Below are positions 8,315-16,933 of a stretch of 64,000 nucleotides of DNA, piece by piece. Numbering within the stretch: position 1 is the first letter of the stretch; each line of letters starts with the position of its first letter. The notes under the pieces are model-generated. The model saw nothing but the letters and a program-made list of their open reading frames with translations. It had not been told where the DNA came from and made no database searches. A program made the position numbers and the translations under genes. Origin of the DNA: Pelagibius sp. Alg239-R121 (GTDB lineage: Bacteria > Pseudomonadota > Alphaproteobacteria > Kiloniellales > Kiloniellaceae); NCBI RefSeq assembly GCF_947331435.1, contig NZ_CAMZOF010000001.1:1178001-1242000 (forward strand), in the 5' to 3' direction.

Positions 8315-10432
8315 ATGAGCAGCGAAGCAGTCAGGTTAGGCGTTGATATCGGCGGGACCTTCACCGATGTGGTTTTGGAACGTGGGGACGACTCCTTCTC
8401 CTCCAAGGTTCTGACAACCTACACCGCACCTGAAGATGCGATCCTTGAAGGCATTCAGCAGGTGCTGGCCAAGGCCTCCCTGTCACCGGGCGATGTTTCC
8501 GTCATCATTCATGGAACGACCCTGGCAACCAACGCGTTGATCGAACGCCGCGGTGCGAAAACGGCATTGATCACAACACAGGGTTTCCGCGATGTTATCG
8601 AAATGCGCAGCGAAAGCCGGTTCGAGCAGTACGATCTGAACCTGGTCCTACCCGATCCTCTTATCTCCCGCGGCCACCGCTTCACGCTCGTGGAGCGGAT
8701 CGGCGCAAACGGTCAGACTTTGAAACCGATAGACCGCGCAGAGGTCGAACAGCTTGCCGCGCAGATTGCGGCCGGCGGCTATGAGAGCGTTGCGGTGGGG
8801 CTGATCCATTCCTATGTCGATTCCCGGCATGAAGAATTGGTTCGGGAGGTTTTGTTGGCGCACCTACCGGACCTTTCTGTCTCGATCTCTTCTGAAGTTT
8901 CGCCGCAGATGCGCGAATTCGAACGTTTCAATACCGTCTGCGCCAACGCCTATGTCAAGCCGCTGATGAAGGCGTATCTCGACAGGCTGGTTCAGCGTCT
9001 GAGTGAAATCGGAACGCACTGCCCGGTCTTCATGATGCATTCCGGCGGTGGTATCATATCGCTCGACAGTGCGTCTGAATTTCCGGTCCGCCTTGTCGAA
9101 TCTGGGCCGGCGGGTGGTGCGATCTTCGCGGCTGATGTCGCCGCGCGCTATGGAATCAAATCGGCTTTATCCTTCGACATGGGCGGCACCACAGCCAAGA
9201 TCTGCCTGATCAAAGATCATACACCGAAAACCTCCAACTCTTTCGAAGTGGCGCGGACCTATCGCTTCAAAAAAGGCAGCGGTATGCCGATTTCGATCCC
9301 GGTGATCGAGATGGTGGAAATTGGTGCCGGCGGCGGTTCTCTGGCGCATATCGACAGCCTGCAGCAGATTCGGGTGGGGCCGGAAAGCGCGGGTTCCGAA
9401 CCGGGACCGGCGTGCTACCAGCAGGGGGGCGCGCGGCCCGCCGTGACTGACGCAGACCTTATCCTCGGCCGCCTTGATCCGGATGATTTTGCCGGCGGGT
9501 CGATCAAACTCTCGACCAAGTGCTCGGCGTTGGCCGTCGAGCAGCAAATAGGGAGGCCGCTGGGTCTTGATCAAACGACGGCCGCTTTCGGAATCTCAGA
9601 AGTGGTCAATGAGAATATGGCCAATGCTGCAAGGGTTCATGCGGTGGAAAACGGTGAGGACCTGTCAGGCTTCACAATGATTGCGTTTGGCGGCGCTGCA
9701 CCGCTTCATGCAGGCCGCCTCTGCGAAAAGCTGGGTATTCAGCGGCTAATGGTCCCGCCTGGCGCTGGTGTTGGCTCCGCGATCGGATTTTTGCGGGCGG
9801 CTTTCAGTTTTGAGGCGACGCGCAGCACCTATCTGCGGCTGTCGGCCTATGATGCGGGTGTTGCGAAAACGGTACTCGGTGAGCTGGCGCAGGAAGCCGA
9901 AGTTTTTGTGCGATCTTGCGACAAAGATTCGTTGCTGCTTTACGAGCGCAAGGCCTTCATGCGGTTTGTCGGGCAGGGTTGGGAGATTCCCGTTACCGTT
10001 ACGGAGGCAGACGCTGCTGAACCTGATGGCAAAGGGATCAAGGATCGCTTTGAGACTGCTTACAAAGCGCTTTTCGGACGCACCGTCGAAGGGCTCGACA
10101 TCGAGGTCACAAGCTGGTCGGTGCGGGTCAGTACGCCGGTTCCCGCAGTGGAGCGGTCTGAGGTTGTTTCTGCGCGAGGCAAGGCCGAGTCTTCTATTCG
10201 GCGACCTATCTATGACCCGGTTGGCGGGCAGTTCGAAGAGGCGGCGGTCATCGAACGGACGGCGCTCACGCCGGGCAAGGCGACTGCAGGTCCAGCCGTC
10301 ATCGTGGAAAGCGAAACCTCGATCATCGTGCCTGTCGGGTTCGAAGCCGTAATGCAGTCCGATGGATGCCTGTTGCTCTCGCGTGGCGCGTCTGCTGACC
10401 CGGCTGGTGCGCTAAAGGAGGCTGTGTCGTGA
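8315..10432 (+). CDS. hyuA: Hydantoinase/oxoprolinase family protein, subunit A
   Basis: The 705-residue protein is a HyuA-type, ATP-dependent hydantoinase or 5-oxoprolinase-family subunit. The start GVDIGGTFTDVVLE (residues 8-21) is the phosphate-binding loop of the actin-like ATPase fold; HGTTLATNALIERRGAKTALI, SGPAGGA and SFDMGGTTAKICL are further ATPase landmarks, and FGGAAPLHAG lies near residue 455. With the HyuB subunit it would hydrolyse or carboxylate a cyclic amide or ketone at ATP cost. The family also includes N-methylhydantoinase and acetophenone or acetone carboxylase subunits, so the substrate is open. Stop and next start overlap in GTGA. Confidence 0.92.
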   Translation: MSSEAVRLGVDIGGTFTDVVLERGDDSFSSKVLTTYTAPEDAILEGIQQVLAKASLSPGDVSVIIHGTTLATNALIERRGAKTALITTQGFRDVIEMRSESRFEQYDLNLVLPDPLISRGHRFTLVERIGANGQTLKPIDRAEVEQLAAQIAAGGYESVAVGLIHSYVDSRHEELVREVLLAHLPDLSVSISSEVSPQMREFERFNTVCANAYVKPLMKAYLDRLVQRLSEIGTHCPVFMMHSGGGIISLDSASEFPVRLVESGPAGGAIFAADVAARYGIKSALSFDMGGTTAKICLIKDHTPKTSNSFEVARTYRFKKGSGMPISIPVIEMVEIGAGGGSLAHIDSLQQIRVGPESAGSEPGPACYQQGGARPAVTDADLILGRLDPDDFAGGSIKLSTKCSALAVEQQIGRPLGLDQTTAAFGISEVVNENMANAARVHAVENGEDLSGFTMIAFGGAAPLHAGRLCEKLGIQRLMVPPGAGVGSAIGFLRAAFSFEATRSTYLRLSAYDAGVAKTVLGELAQEAEVFVRSCDKDSLLLYERKAFMRFVGQGWEIPVTVTEADAAEPDGKGIKDRFETAYKALFGRTVEGLDIEVTSWSVRVSTPVPAVERSEVVSARGKAESSIRRPIYDPVGGQFEEAAVIERTALTPGKATAGPAVIVESETSIIVPVGFEAVMQSDGCLLLSRGASADPAGALKEAVS

Positions 10433-12072
10433 CGCAACCTGGAAACCTTTCAGTCTCTAATCAGGTCATGTGGAACCGCCTGATTTCTGTTGTTGAGGAA
10501 CAGGCGCAGGCACTAATCCGGACCGCCTTTTCCACCTCCGTACGCGAGGCGGGTGATCTCTCTGCCGGGGTTTTCGACGTGCGCGGTGCCATGATGGCTC
10601 AGGCGGTGACTGGAACGCCGGGGCACGTTAATGCCATGGCCGAAGCGGTGGGGCATTTCATTCGGGAGATTGGCGAAGTTCAGATCTTTGAAGGGGATGT
10701 CTACATCACCAACGATCCCTGGAAGGGAACTGGACACCTGCACGACATCACCATGGTCAGCCCTTCTTTCTATAATGGAAAACTGGTCGGCTATTTCGCC
10801 AGTACTGCCCATGTTGTCGATGTGGGAGGACGCGGGTTCGGGGCCGACGGGCGCGAGGTTTACGAAGAAGGCCTCCTGATCCCGATCATGAAGTTCGCCG
10901 TGCGCGGCGAAGTCAATCGGGATCTGATCAAGATCGTGCGCAACAATGTGCGCGAGGCGGATCAGGTAGTGGGCGATCTCTACTCGCTCGCGACCTGCAA
11001 TGAAACCGGCCATAAGCGTCTGGTCGACATGATGGACGAGTTCGGCTTGAGCGATCTCGAGGCGCTGGCGACTTTCATTTTCGACCACAGCCGCCGTGCA
11101 ACCATTGAACTGATCGCTGCCTTGCCAAAGGGTGTTTGCGAAAACGAAATGATGGTCGATGGTTACGACGAGTCGATCAGGTTAGCTGTCAAACTGGAGA
11201 TCGGGAGTGAGGGGGTCCTTGCCGATTTCGACGGGACATCACCGGCAATCGCGCGCGGGATCAACGTGCCGTTGGTCTATACAAAAGCTTACGCAGGTTA
11301 CGGCCTCAAATGTGCAATTGCTCCGGAGATTCCAAACAACGCGGCTTCGCTTGCGCCTTTCACGGTCAAGGCGCCGGTGAATTGCATTCTCAATGCCGTG
11401 CATCCGGCTCCCGTATCAGTGCGTCACGTCACCGGGCACTTCATCCCCGATCTGGTGATGGGGGCTTTGCATAAGCTCCTACCAGGCCGAATTCCCGCAG
11501 AGGGCGCGAGCGCACTCTGGAACATCCACATCAGCGCGCGCCCGAATTCAGACCCCGATGGTCCTAAGGGCTATCGGAAAGCGGAGATCCTGATGTTTAA
11601 CAGCGGCGGCGGCGGCGCACGTCCCGGCCTGGATGGCTTGAGTGCCACGGCCTTTCCAAGCGGTGTTCACACCATGCCGATCGAAGCGACAGAGCATGTC
11701 GGGCCGATCGTGATCTGGCGCAAGGAGCTGCGGCCCGGTTCGGGTGGAGCTGGCAAGTACCGGGGCGGCATGGGGCAGGTGATTGAAATCAGTGCGACAC
11801 CCGGCCACGAATTCGATTTCAGTGCCATGTTCGACCGGGTTGCCAATCCGGCGCGCGGACGCGAGGGAGGCGAGGACGGCGCTGCCGGCAGCGTCAAATT
11901 GGACGACGGAACTGTCTTAAAGACGAAAGGCCGTCAGTTCGTGCCCGCAGGGCGCACTTTGGTTCTCGAACTCCCTGGTGGCGGCGGCTATGGCGCGCCG
12001 GGGCAACGCGACTCCGGCTTCGTAGAACGCGATCTAGAGAATGGCTACCTGTCGCCTAAGGCTGAAGCATAA
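10429..12072 (+). CDS. hyuB: Hydantoinase/oxoprolinase family protein, subunit B
   Basis: The 547-residue HyuB subunit starts at GTG 10429, overlapping the hyuA stop by four bases. Visible motifs include IRTAFSTSVREAGDLSAGVFD near residue 30, TNDPWKGTGHLHDITMVSP (about residues 95-113) and the C-terminal glycine-rich RTLVLELPGGGGYG. These are typical of the metal-containing catalytic subunit in N-methylhydantoinases and oxoprolinases. It forms a complex with HyuA. An SDR gene and a GntR regulator gene follow, which suggests an inducible catabolic operon; linkage to creatinine or N-methylhydantoin is possible but not shown. Confidence 0.92.
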   Translation: MTQPGNLSVSNQVMWNRLISVVEEQAQALIRTAFSTSVREAGDLSAGVFDVRGAMMAQAVTGTPGHVNAMAEAVGHFIREIGEVQIFEGDVYITNDPWKGTGHLHDITMVSPSFYNGKLVGYFASTAHVVDVGGRGFGADGREVYEEGLLIPIMKFAVRGEVNRDLIKIVRNNVREADQVVGDLYSLATCNETGHKRLVDMMDEFGLSDLEALATFIFDHSRRATIELIAALPKGVCENEMMVDGYDESIRLAVKLEIGSEGVLADFDGTSPAIARGINVPLVYTKAYAGYGLKCAIAPEIPNNAASLAPFTVKAPVNCILNAVHPAPVSVRHVTGHFIPDLVMGALHKLLPGRIPAEGASALWNIHISARPNSDPDGPKGYRKAEILMFNSGGGGARPGLDGLSATAFPSGVHTMPIEATEHVGPIVIWRKELRPGSGGAGKYRGGMGQVIEISATPGHEFDFSAMFDRVANPARGREGGEDGAAGSVKLDDGTVLKTKGRQFVPAGRTLVLELPGGGGYGAPGQRDSGFVERDLENGYLSPKAEA

Positions 12073-12114
12073 GAAAACGGGGCCGATGGGTCCGAAATTG
12101 AGGAAGCAAATGGT

Positions 12115-12915
12115 ATGATGTTAGAGGGAAAAACAGCCGTCATCACCGGTGCCGCGCGTGGGATTGGGTTGGCCTGCGCGGAACGTTTCGTCAAAGAGGG
12201 CGCCAAGGTCGTGCTCGCCGATGTGATGGACGATGCGGGTGAAGCGGCGGCGCAAGGTTTGAGTGAATCGGGGGGCGTTGCCCGCTACCGCCCCTGTGAC
12301 GTCACTGACAAAATGCAGGTCGATGATCTGATTGCTTTTGCGCAGGAGACCTTTGGCCGGCTCGACTGTGTAATCGCCAATGCGGGCATCGTACACAACT
12401 CCGACATTCTCGATCTTGAGGAAGCCGATTTTGACCGGGTGATTGCGGTCAACCTAAAGGGTGTTTTTCTGACAGGTCAGGCTGCCGCCCGCGTTATGCG
12501 CGATCAGGCACCGGATGCTGAGGGATGCCGCGGGACAATCATTAACATGTCGTCGCTCAACGCCGTCGTCGCGATCCCGGCAATTGCGCCTTATGTCATT
12601 GCCAAGGGCGGCGTGAATCAGTGGACCAAGTGTCTGGGCATTCGCATGGCACCGGAAGGCGTGCGAGTCAATGCCATCGGCCCCGGTTCGATCAACACCG
12701 AGATGTTCCAAACCGTTGCCGACGATCCGCAAAAGATGCACGCTGTGCTGTCACGCACGCCGATGGAGCGTCCCGGCGAGCCTGATGAAATCGCCAAGGT
12801 GGCGGTCTTCCTCGCCTCGCATTATTCAAGCTACATGACCGGTCAGACGGTCTATCCTGATGGTGGGCGTATGGGCCTGAATTACGTGGTCCCGGTCAAG
12901 GACCCGGGAACGTAA
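12115..12915 (+). CDS. Short-chain dehydrogenase/reductase
   Basis: The 266-residue protein is a classical SDR oxidoreductase. It has the cofactor motif TGAARGIG (about residues 12-19), an NAG motif (CVIANAGIVH) and the Ser-Tyr-Lys active site: Ser in MSSLNA, with YVIAKGG giving the YxxxK pair. An acidic residue after the second beta strand (VLADVMDD) favours NAD over NADP. The C-terminal YMTGQTVYPDGGRMG is standard. Two ATG codons are adjacent (12115, 12118). Placement between hyuAB and a GntR regulator suggests it acts in the same catabolic route, on an alcohol or hydroxyacid intermediate. Confidence 0.92.
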   Translation: MMLEGKTAVITGAARGIGLACAERFVKEGAKVVLADVMDDAGEAAAQGLSESGGVARYRPCDVTDKMQVDDLIAFAQETFGRLDCVIANAGIVHNSDILDLEEADFDRVIAVNLKGVFLTGQAAARVMRDQAPDAEGCRGTIINMSSLNAVVAIPAIAPYVIAKGGVNQWTKCLGIRMAPEGVRVNAIGPGSINTEMFQTVADDPQKMHAVLSRTPMERPGEPDEIAKVAVFLASHYSSYMTGQTVYPDGGRMGLNYVVPVKDPGT

Positions 12916-12951
12916 TCCAGCCAATCAAGGCGCGAGGCGGCGAAGATCCCA

Positions 12952-13683
12952 ATGCTCAAGAAACGCGAAAGCCTGTCGGTACAGCTTACCAGGGAACTCA
13001 TTGCCAAGATTGAGGATGGTGAGTACAGGCCGGGCGAAAAGATTCCGACCGAGCAGGCCTTGTCCGACAGCTATCAGGTTAGCCGCACAGTCGTCCGTGA
13101 AGCCGTTGCGGCGTTGCGGTCCGATGGCCAGGTGATTTCGCGTCAGGGTGCGGGTGTCTACGTCGCAGATGTCAAACGCCCGAAGTCTTTCGAAATCAAC
13201 CTCTCTGAGGCTGAGAAGCTGCAGGAAGTGTTATCGGTTTTGGAACTGCGCCGCGGCGTAGAGGTGGAAGCGGTCGGTCTGGCTGCGAGCCGTCGTACGG
13301 ATGAGGACCTGGTGCGATTGGAGGCTTGTTATGCCAAAGTCGGCGAAGAGATTGTAAAAGATGATGGCGATTACGTAGATGCCGATTTTCACTTCCATCG
13401 TGCAATCGCCAAGGCGACACAGAATCCCTATTACATCGAATTTCTTTCTTTTTTAGGGCCTTTTATTATTCCGCATCTCTGGATACGGCACCGCTTTGCA
13501 TCGGCGGCACAGCGGGAAAAGTATGCCAAAAAGATTCAGGCCGAACATTGGAAGATCCTAACGACAATCCAGGATCAGGACCCTGCCGCGGCACGGAGTG
13601 CCATGCGCAGGCATGTCTCCAACAGCATCAAAGAATACTCTGATTCTCTCAGCGAACTGGGAACTGCCGTAAACCGGGATTAA
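12952..13683 (+). CDS. GntR-family (FadR/FCD) transcriptional regulator
   Basis: The 243-residue protein has an N-terminal winged helix (YRPGEKIPTEQALSDSYQVSRTVVREAV, about residues 23-50) and a C-terminal FCD ligand-binding domain. The FCD metal-site pattern is visible in DADFHFHRAIAKATQNPYY. Such proteins usually repress neighbouring catabolic genes until bound by a carboxylic acid. It follows the SDR gene by 36 bases and may regulate the hyu cluster, and possibly the sites at 3077 and 6659. Its 3' end overlaps the convergent DeoR gene by four bases. Confidence 0.9.
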   Translation: MLKKRESLSVQLTRELIAKIEDGEYRPGEKIPTEQALSDSYQVSRTVVREAVAALRSDGQVISRQGAGVYVADVKRPKSFEINLSEAEKLQEVLSVLELRRGVEVEAVGLAASRRTDEDLVRLEACYAKVGEEIVKDDGDYVDADFHFHRAIAKATQNPYYIEFLSFLGPFIIPHLWIRHRFASAAQREKYAKKIQAEHWKILTTIQDQDPAAARSAMRRHVSNSIKEYSDSLSELGTAVNRD

Positions 13684-14498
13684 AGCGCGGCAACCGCCGA
13701 ATCCGCCACGACCACATCCACCGACCAGGAAGTAAGCGCCGCACTTAACTCCTCAGGTGGCGCGCTGTCGGTGACCAGCATATCAACGAGGGTGGGCGCA
13801 TCCACCGAGATCGGAGCCCGGTGATCGAACTTCGAGCTGTCTGCGGCGACGATGCTGGTCTTGGCGCGCCGCATGATCTCACGTGAGAACTCTGCTTCCT
13901 GCAGATCGAACAGCATAAAGCCGCTAGTTGCATTGATGGCTGCTGCCGATAGGACCGCATACTCTACCTGGAAGCGCCTGACGAATTCGATGGCTTCCAC
14001 GCCGAACGCGCCGCCATCGTGGGCGCGCAACTCGCCACCCGCCATGAAGACCCTGTTTCCGTTGCGGGCCGCGAGAGTATGGGCCACCGAGACGGAGTTG
14101 GTGACCACGAAAAGCTCCCGCCGGTGCTGGAGTGCCTGGGCGATGTAGGAGGTGGTTGAGCCGATATCCAGAAAGAGGGAATCGCCGTCCTCGATGATTT
14201 CCGCGACCTTGATTGCGATGCGTTGTTTGGCATCCGGGTTTTCGTCGACCCGTTGCTGGAAGCTTGCCTCGCTGCGTGCGTCCGGCAGATGGGCGCCACC
14301 GTGAACGCGGCGCACCAGGCCTTCGCGTGCCAGGCTCTTAAGGTTCCTGCGAATGGTTTCTTCCGAGACCTTCAGGCGGTCGGCCAGATGCTGAATTCTA
14401 CTGGACCCGCCCGAACGGCGGAGTTCCTCGAGGATCTCGTTCTCGCGCTGCGTCGCCCTTCGTGATTCGGGGCGTGTCTCGGTCTGGGCGAGATCCAA
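13680..14498 (-). CDS. DeoR-family transcriptional regulator
   Basis: The 272-residue protein has the DeoR helix-turn-helix RIQHLADRLKVSEETIRRNLKSL with the following RRVHGGA wing (about residues 37-70). The C-terminal sugar-phosphate-isomerase-like sensor domain contains DIGSTTSYIAQAL and the KTSIVAADSSKF stretch. Members usually sense phosphorylated sugars or similar metabolites. The gene is divergent from the betaine-type ABC binding-protein gene, and the 233 bases between hold inverted CATCAAAA/TTTTGATG elements, so control of that transporter is plausible. It converges on the upstream GntR gene with a four-base overlap. Confidence 0.92.
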   Translation of the reverse strand: MDLAQTETRPESRRATQRENEILEELRRSGGSSRIQHLADRLKVSEETIRRNLKSLAREGLVRRVHGGAHLPDARSEASFQQRVDENPDAKQRIAIKVAEIIEDGDSLFLDIGSTTSYIAQALQHRRELFVVTNSVSVAHTLAARNGNRVFMAGGELRAHDGGAFGVEAIEFVRRFQVEYAVLSAAAINATSGFMLFDLQEAEFSREIMRRAKTSIVAADSSKFDHRAPISVDAPTLVDMLVTDSAPPEELSAALTSWSVDVVVADSAVAAL

Positions 14499-14530
14499 AC
14501 TATCCTCCGAAGACGTGGTAAAATGACTGA

Positions 14531-14605
14531 ATTTCCATCAAAAATCGCAGTTAAGCCACAAAAGTCAACATGAATTGCGGATATTTGTGGATTTTGATGA
14601 AAAAT
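14531..14605. promoter_or_regulatory. Inverted CATCAAAA elements between deoR-type and betaine ABC genes
   Basis: CATCAAAA within 14531-14546 and TTTTGATG within 14590-14605 are inverted copies about 50 bases apart in a divergent promoter region. They are candidate operators for the DeoR-family protein. This is inferred from symmetry and position only. Confidence 0.35.
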
Positions 14606-14731
14606 GATGGATGATGAGTAGGAAGTTGTATCCGTGCCTGATCGGACCTGCCTTTGACGGCGATCGATGAAAAGGGGCGGTGCCGCAAAAATGCGGCCAC
14701 AAACGCGTCATAAAAACGGGGAGTTCCAAGG

Positions 14732-15685
14732 ATGAAACGAGGATTGTCACTGATTGCAGCCCTTTCGGCTGCCACCTATCTGAGTGCGGCTGTGCCCGCG
14801 GCCACGGCGGCGGAGAATCAGGATCCGATCAAGCTGACCCTGCATGACTGGACCGGTCAGTTGCTGACCACCAAAATCATGGGCGAAGTGCTGAAAAAGG
14901 GCGGCTACAACGTCGAATACGTCCAGGCGGACTACATTGCCCAGTTTGCTGGCCTGAAGACCGGAGATCTGCATGTCGCCATGGAGATCTGGGAAACCAC
15001 CGGCCGCGAGGCGATGGATGAGGCCGTCGCCACCGGGTCCGTTGAAAACCTTGGTGAAACCGGAATGCAGGCCATCGAGGAGTGGTGGTATCCCTCGTAC
15101 ATGAAAGAGGTTTGCCCTGGTTTGCCGGACTGGAAGGCCCTGAACGACTGCGCCGAAGAGTTCGCCTCGCCGGAAACCGCACCGAAGGGCCGGTATCTGG
15201 GTGGTCCCGTGACCTGGGGTGGATTTGACGACGAGCGGGTCGAGGCCCTGGAGATGGATTTCGAGGTGGTGCACGCAGGCACCGACGCGGCGTTGTTTGC
15301 CGAACTGGAATCCGCCTATCAGCGCAAGGCGCCGGTTTTGCTGTGGGTCTACGCACCGCATTGGGCGCCGGTTAAATATGACGGCGAATGGGTTGAGTTT
15401 CCTGCCTTTTCCGCGGAGTGCTACAGCGATCCTTCGGTTGGTGAGAACCCGGACCTGGCTTACGATTGCGGGAAGCCGCGCGGGCCGATCTGGAAAGTTT
15501 CCTGGTCCGGCGTAAAGGACAAGTGGCCCGGTGCGCATAAAGCCATCAAGGCTTTCCATATTGAGAACGACGAAATGGGCGCCATGGTCACCAAGGTCGA
15601 TCTGGACGGTAAGGATCTGGATGGCGTCGTCGCCGAGTGGGTCGCCGCCAATGAAAAGCGGTGGAGTGGCTGGATTTCCAAATAG
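14732..15685 (+). CDS. Glycine betaine/proline-type ABC substrate-binding protein
   Basis: The 317-residue protein has a signal peptide (about 27 residues, cleaving near ATAAEN) and the OpuAC/ProX-type domain. Typical stretches are LTLHDWTGQLLTTKIMGEVLKKGG, FAGLKTGDLHVAMEIWETTGREAM and PVLLWVYAPHWAPVKYD, the last rich in the Trp and Tyr residues that form an aromatic box for quaternary amines. It would capture glycine betaine, choline or a related methylated amine. The ATPase and a double permease gene follow after 192 bases holding a hairpin and a palindromic repeat, and downstream lies a dimethylglycine-dehydrogenase-like enzyme, so import serves catabolism rather than only osmoprotection. 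Confidence 0.92.
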   Translation: MKRGLSLIAALSAATYLSAAVPAATAAENQDPIKLTLHDWTGQLLTTKIMGEVLKKGGYNVEYVQADYIAQFAGLKTGDLHVAMEIWETTGREAMDEAVATGSVENLGETGMQAIEEWWYPSYMKEVCPGLPDWKALNDCAEEFASPETAPKGRYLGGPVTWGGFDDERVEALEMDFEVVHAGTDAALFAELESAYQRKAPVLLWVYAPHWAPVKYDGEWVEFPAFSAECYSDPSVGENPDLAYDCGKPRGPIWKVSWSGVKDKWPGAHKAIKAFHIENDEMGAMVTKVDLDGKDLDGVVAEWVAANEKRWSGWISK

Positions 15686-15765
15686 TTAGCTCTGCTGAGA
15701 GTGAATGGAAGGCGGGACCTCCTGCCTTCCGTTCAACGCAATCAAGAGGCTGATTCAATCAAGTT

Positions 15766-15813
15766 GAGCGCGGTTCGCGTTCTTGACCGTCTTCGTTGAG
15801 AACGACCGCACTC
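15766..15813 (-). repeat. 48-bp palindromic dispersed element, copy B (inverted)
   Basis: The reverse complement of this segment begins GAGTGCGGTCG and ends AAGAACGCGAACCGCGCTC, matching copies A (8237) and D (51294) over both arms and the same total length. It sits between the binding-protein gene and the ATPase gene of the betaine transporter, a location where REP-like hairpins can protect the upstream message. A weaker GC-rich hairpin lies at 15707-15730. Confidence 0.7.
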
Positions 15814-15877
15814 CGGGGTGCGCTTTGGGTATAATTCGATCCGCTGAACAAGCCTTTCGGTGGGTCACGAGGTCTCT

Positions 15878-16933
15878 ATGGATAAGCCGGTAAAGCTCGC
15901 CTGTCGGTCGGTCTGGAAACTCTACGGACCCGATGCCGAGAACTTTCTGACATACAAAAGTCACAGCGATCAGGCAAAAAACCCGACCAGCGAAGAAATC
16001 CGCGATGCCGGTCTGATCGGCGCGGTGCGGGCGGCGGATGTCGAAATCCACGAGGGCGAGATCTTCGTCATCATGGGGCTGTCCGGTTCGGGCAAATCGA
16101 CTCTCGTGAGGTGCCTTTCGCGCCTGATCGAACCGACCGCCGGCGAGGTGCTGTTCGAGGGCCGCGACCTGTTGAGCATGGCCGAGCGCGAGCTGATCGA
16201 GGTGCGCCGCCGCAAGATGGGCATGGTGTTCCAGCAGTTCGCGTTGCTGCCCCATCTGACCGTTCTGCAGAACGTGGCCTTTCCGCTGGAGGTTCAGGGC
16301 ACGGCTCAGGGCGAGCGCGAAACGCGGGCGCGGGAGGTGATCGAGCTGGTCGGCCTGAAAGGGCGGGAGAGCTATTTCCCGCGCGAACTGTCAGGCGGCC
16401 AGCAGCAACGGGTCGGCATCGCGCGTTCGCTGGCGGTGGAGCCCGACCTCTGGTTTCTGGACGAGCCCTTCTCGGCGCTCGATCCGCTGATCCGGCGCGA
16501 GATGCAGGACGAGTTCCTGCGGCTGCAGTCGATGTTGCACAAGACCATCGTTTTCATCACCCACGACTTCGACGAAGCGATCCGGCTGGCCGACCGCATC
16601 GCCATTATGCAGGACGGCGAGATCATCCAGACCGCGACGCCAGAGGAGCTGGTGCTGCACCCGGCCACGGAGTATGTCGCCGAATTCACCCGCCATATTC
16701 CACGCGCCAAAATCCTGACCGCGCGCAGCGTCATGCTGCCCATCGCGAACAGCGGCAGCGTGGCGCCGGAAAACTGCGCGGGCGAGGTCAGGGCCGGCGA
16801 CCGTATCGAGGATATCGCCGATCCCATCGAAGCCGCGGCGGCCCCGTTCCGCGTGGTGGAAGACGGCGAGGTCATCGGCACCATCGACCGGCGGGCGGTG
16901 GTCGACGTGCTGGTCGGGCGGGGAGCGGACTGA
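15878..16933 (+). CDS. Betaine/proline-type ABC importer ATPase (ProV/OpuAA-like)
   Basis: The 351-residue ATPase shows the ProV-type N-terminal region (WKLYGPDAENFL, then DAGLIGAVRAADVEI) before Walker A GLSGSGKST (about residue 67). It has VFQQFALLPHLTV, signature LSGGQQQRVGIARSL (about 171), Walker B FLDEPFSALDP and an FITHDFDEA switch. The C-terminal region ends in a single CBS-like segment (FRVVEDGEVIGTIDRRAVVDVL), shorter than the tandem CBS of enterobacterial ProV. The ATG at 15878 has a GAGG ribosome site five bases upstream; a GTG at 15860 is less likely. A TATAAT at 15830 hints at an internal promoter. Stop and next ATG overlap as TGATG. Confidence 0.92.
   Translation: MDKPVKLACRSVWKLYGPDAENFLTYKSHSDQAKNPTSEEIRDAGLIGAVRAADVEIHEGEIFVIMGLSGSGKSTLVRCLSRLIEPTAGEVLFEGRDLLSMAERELIEVRRRKMGMVFQQFALLPHLTVLQNVAFPLEVQGTAQGERETRAREVIELVGLKGRESYFPRELSGGQQQRVGIARSLAVEPDLWFLDEPFSALDPLIRREMQDEFLRLQSMLHKTIVFITHDFDEAIRLADRIAIMQDGEIIQTATPEELVLHPATEYVAEFTRHIPRAKILTARSVMLPIANSGSVAPENCAGEVRAGDRIEDIADPIEAAAAPFRVVEDGEVIGTIDRRAVVDVLVGRGAD

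Noticed and set aside
16111-16932. Upstream extension of the double permease frame
   Set aside because: Runs out of frame through the ATPase gene and is Arg/Gly/Pro-rich; the ATG at 16933 overlaps the ATPase stop as usual in operons.
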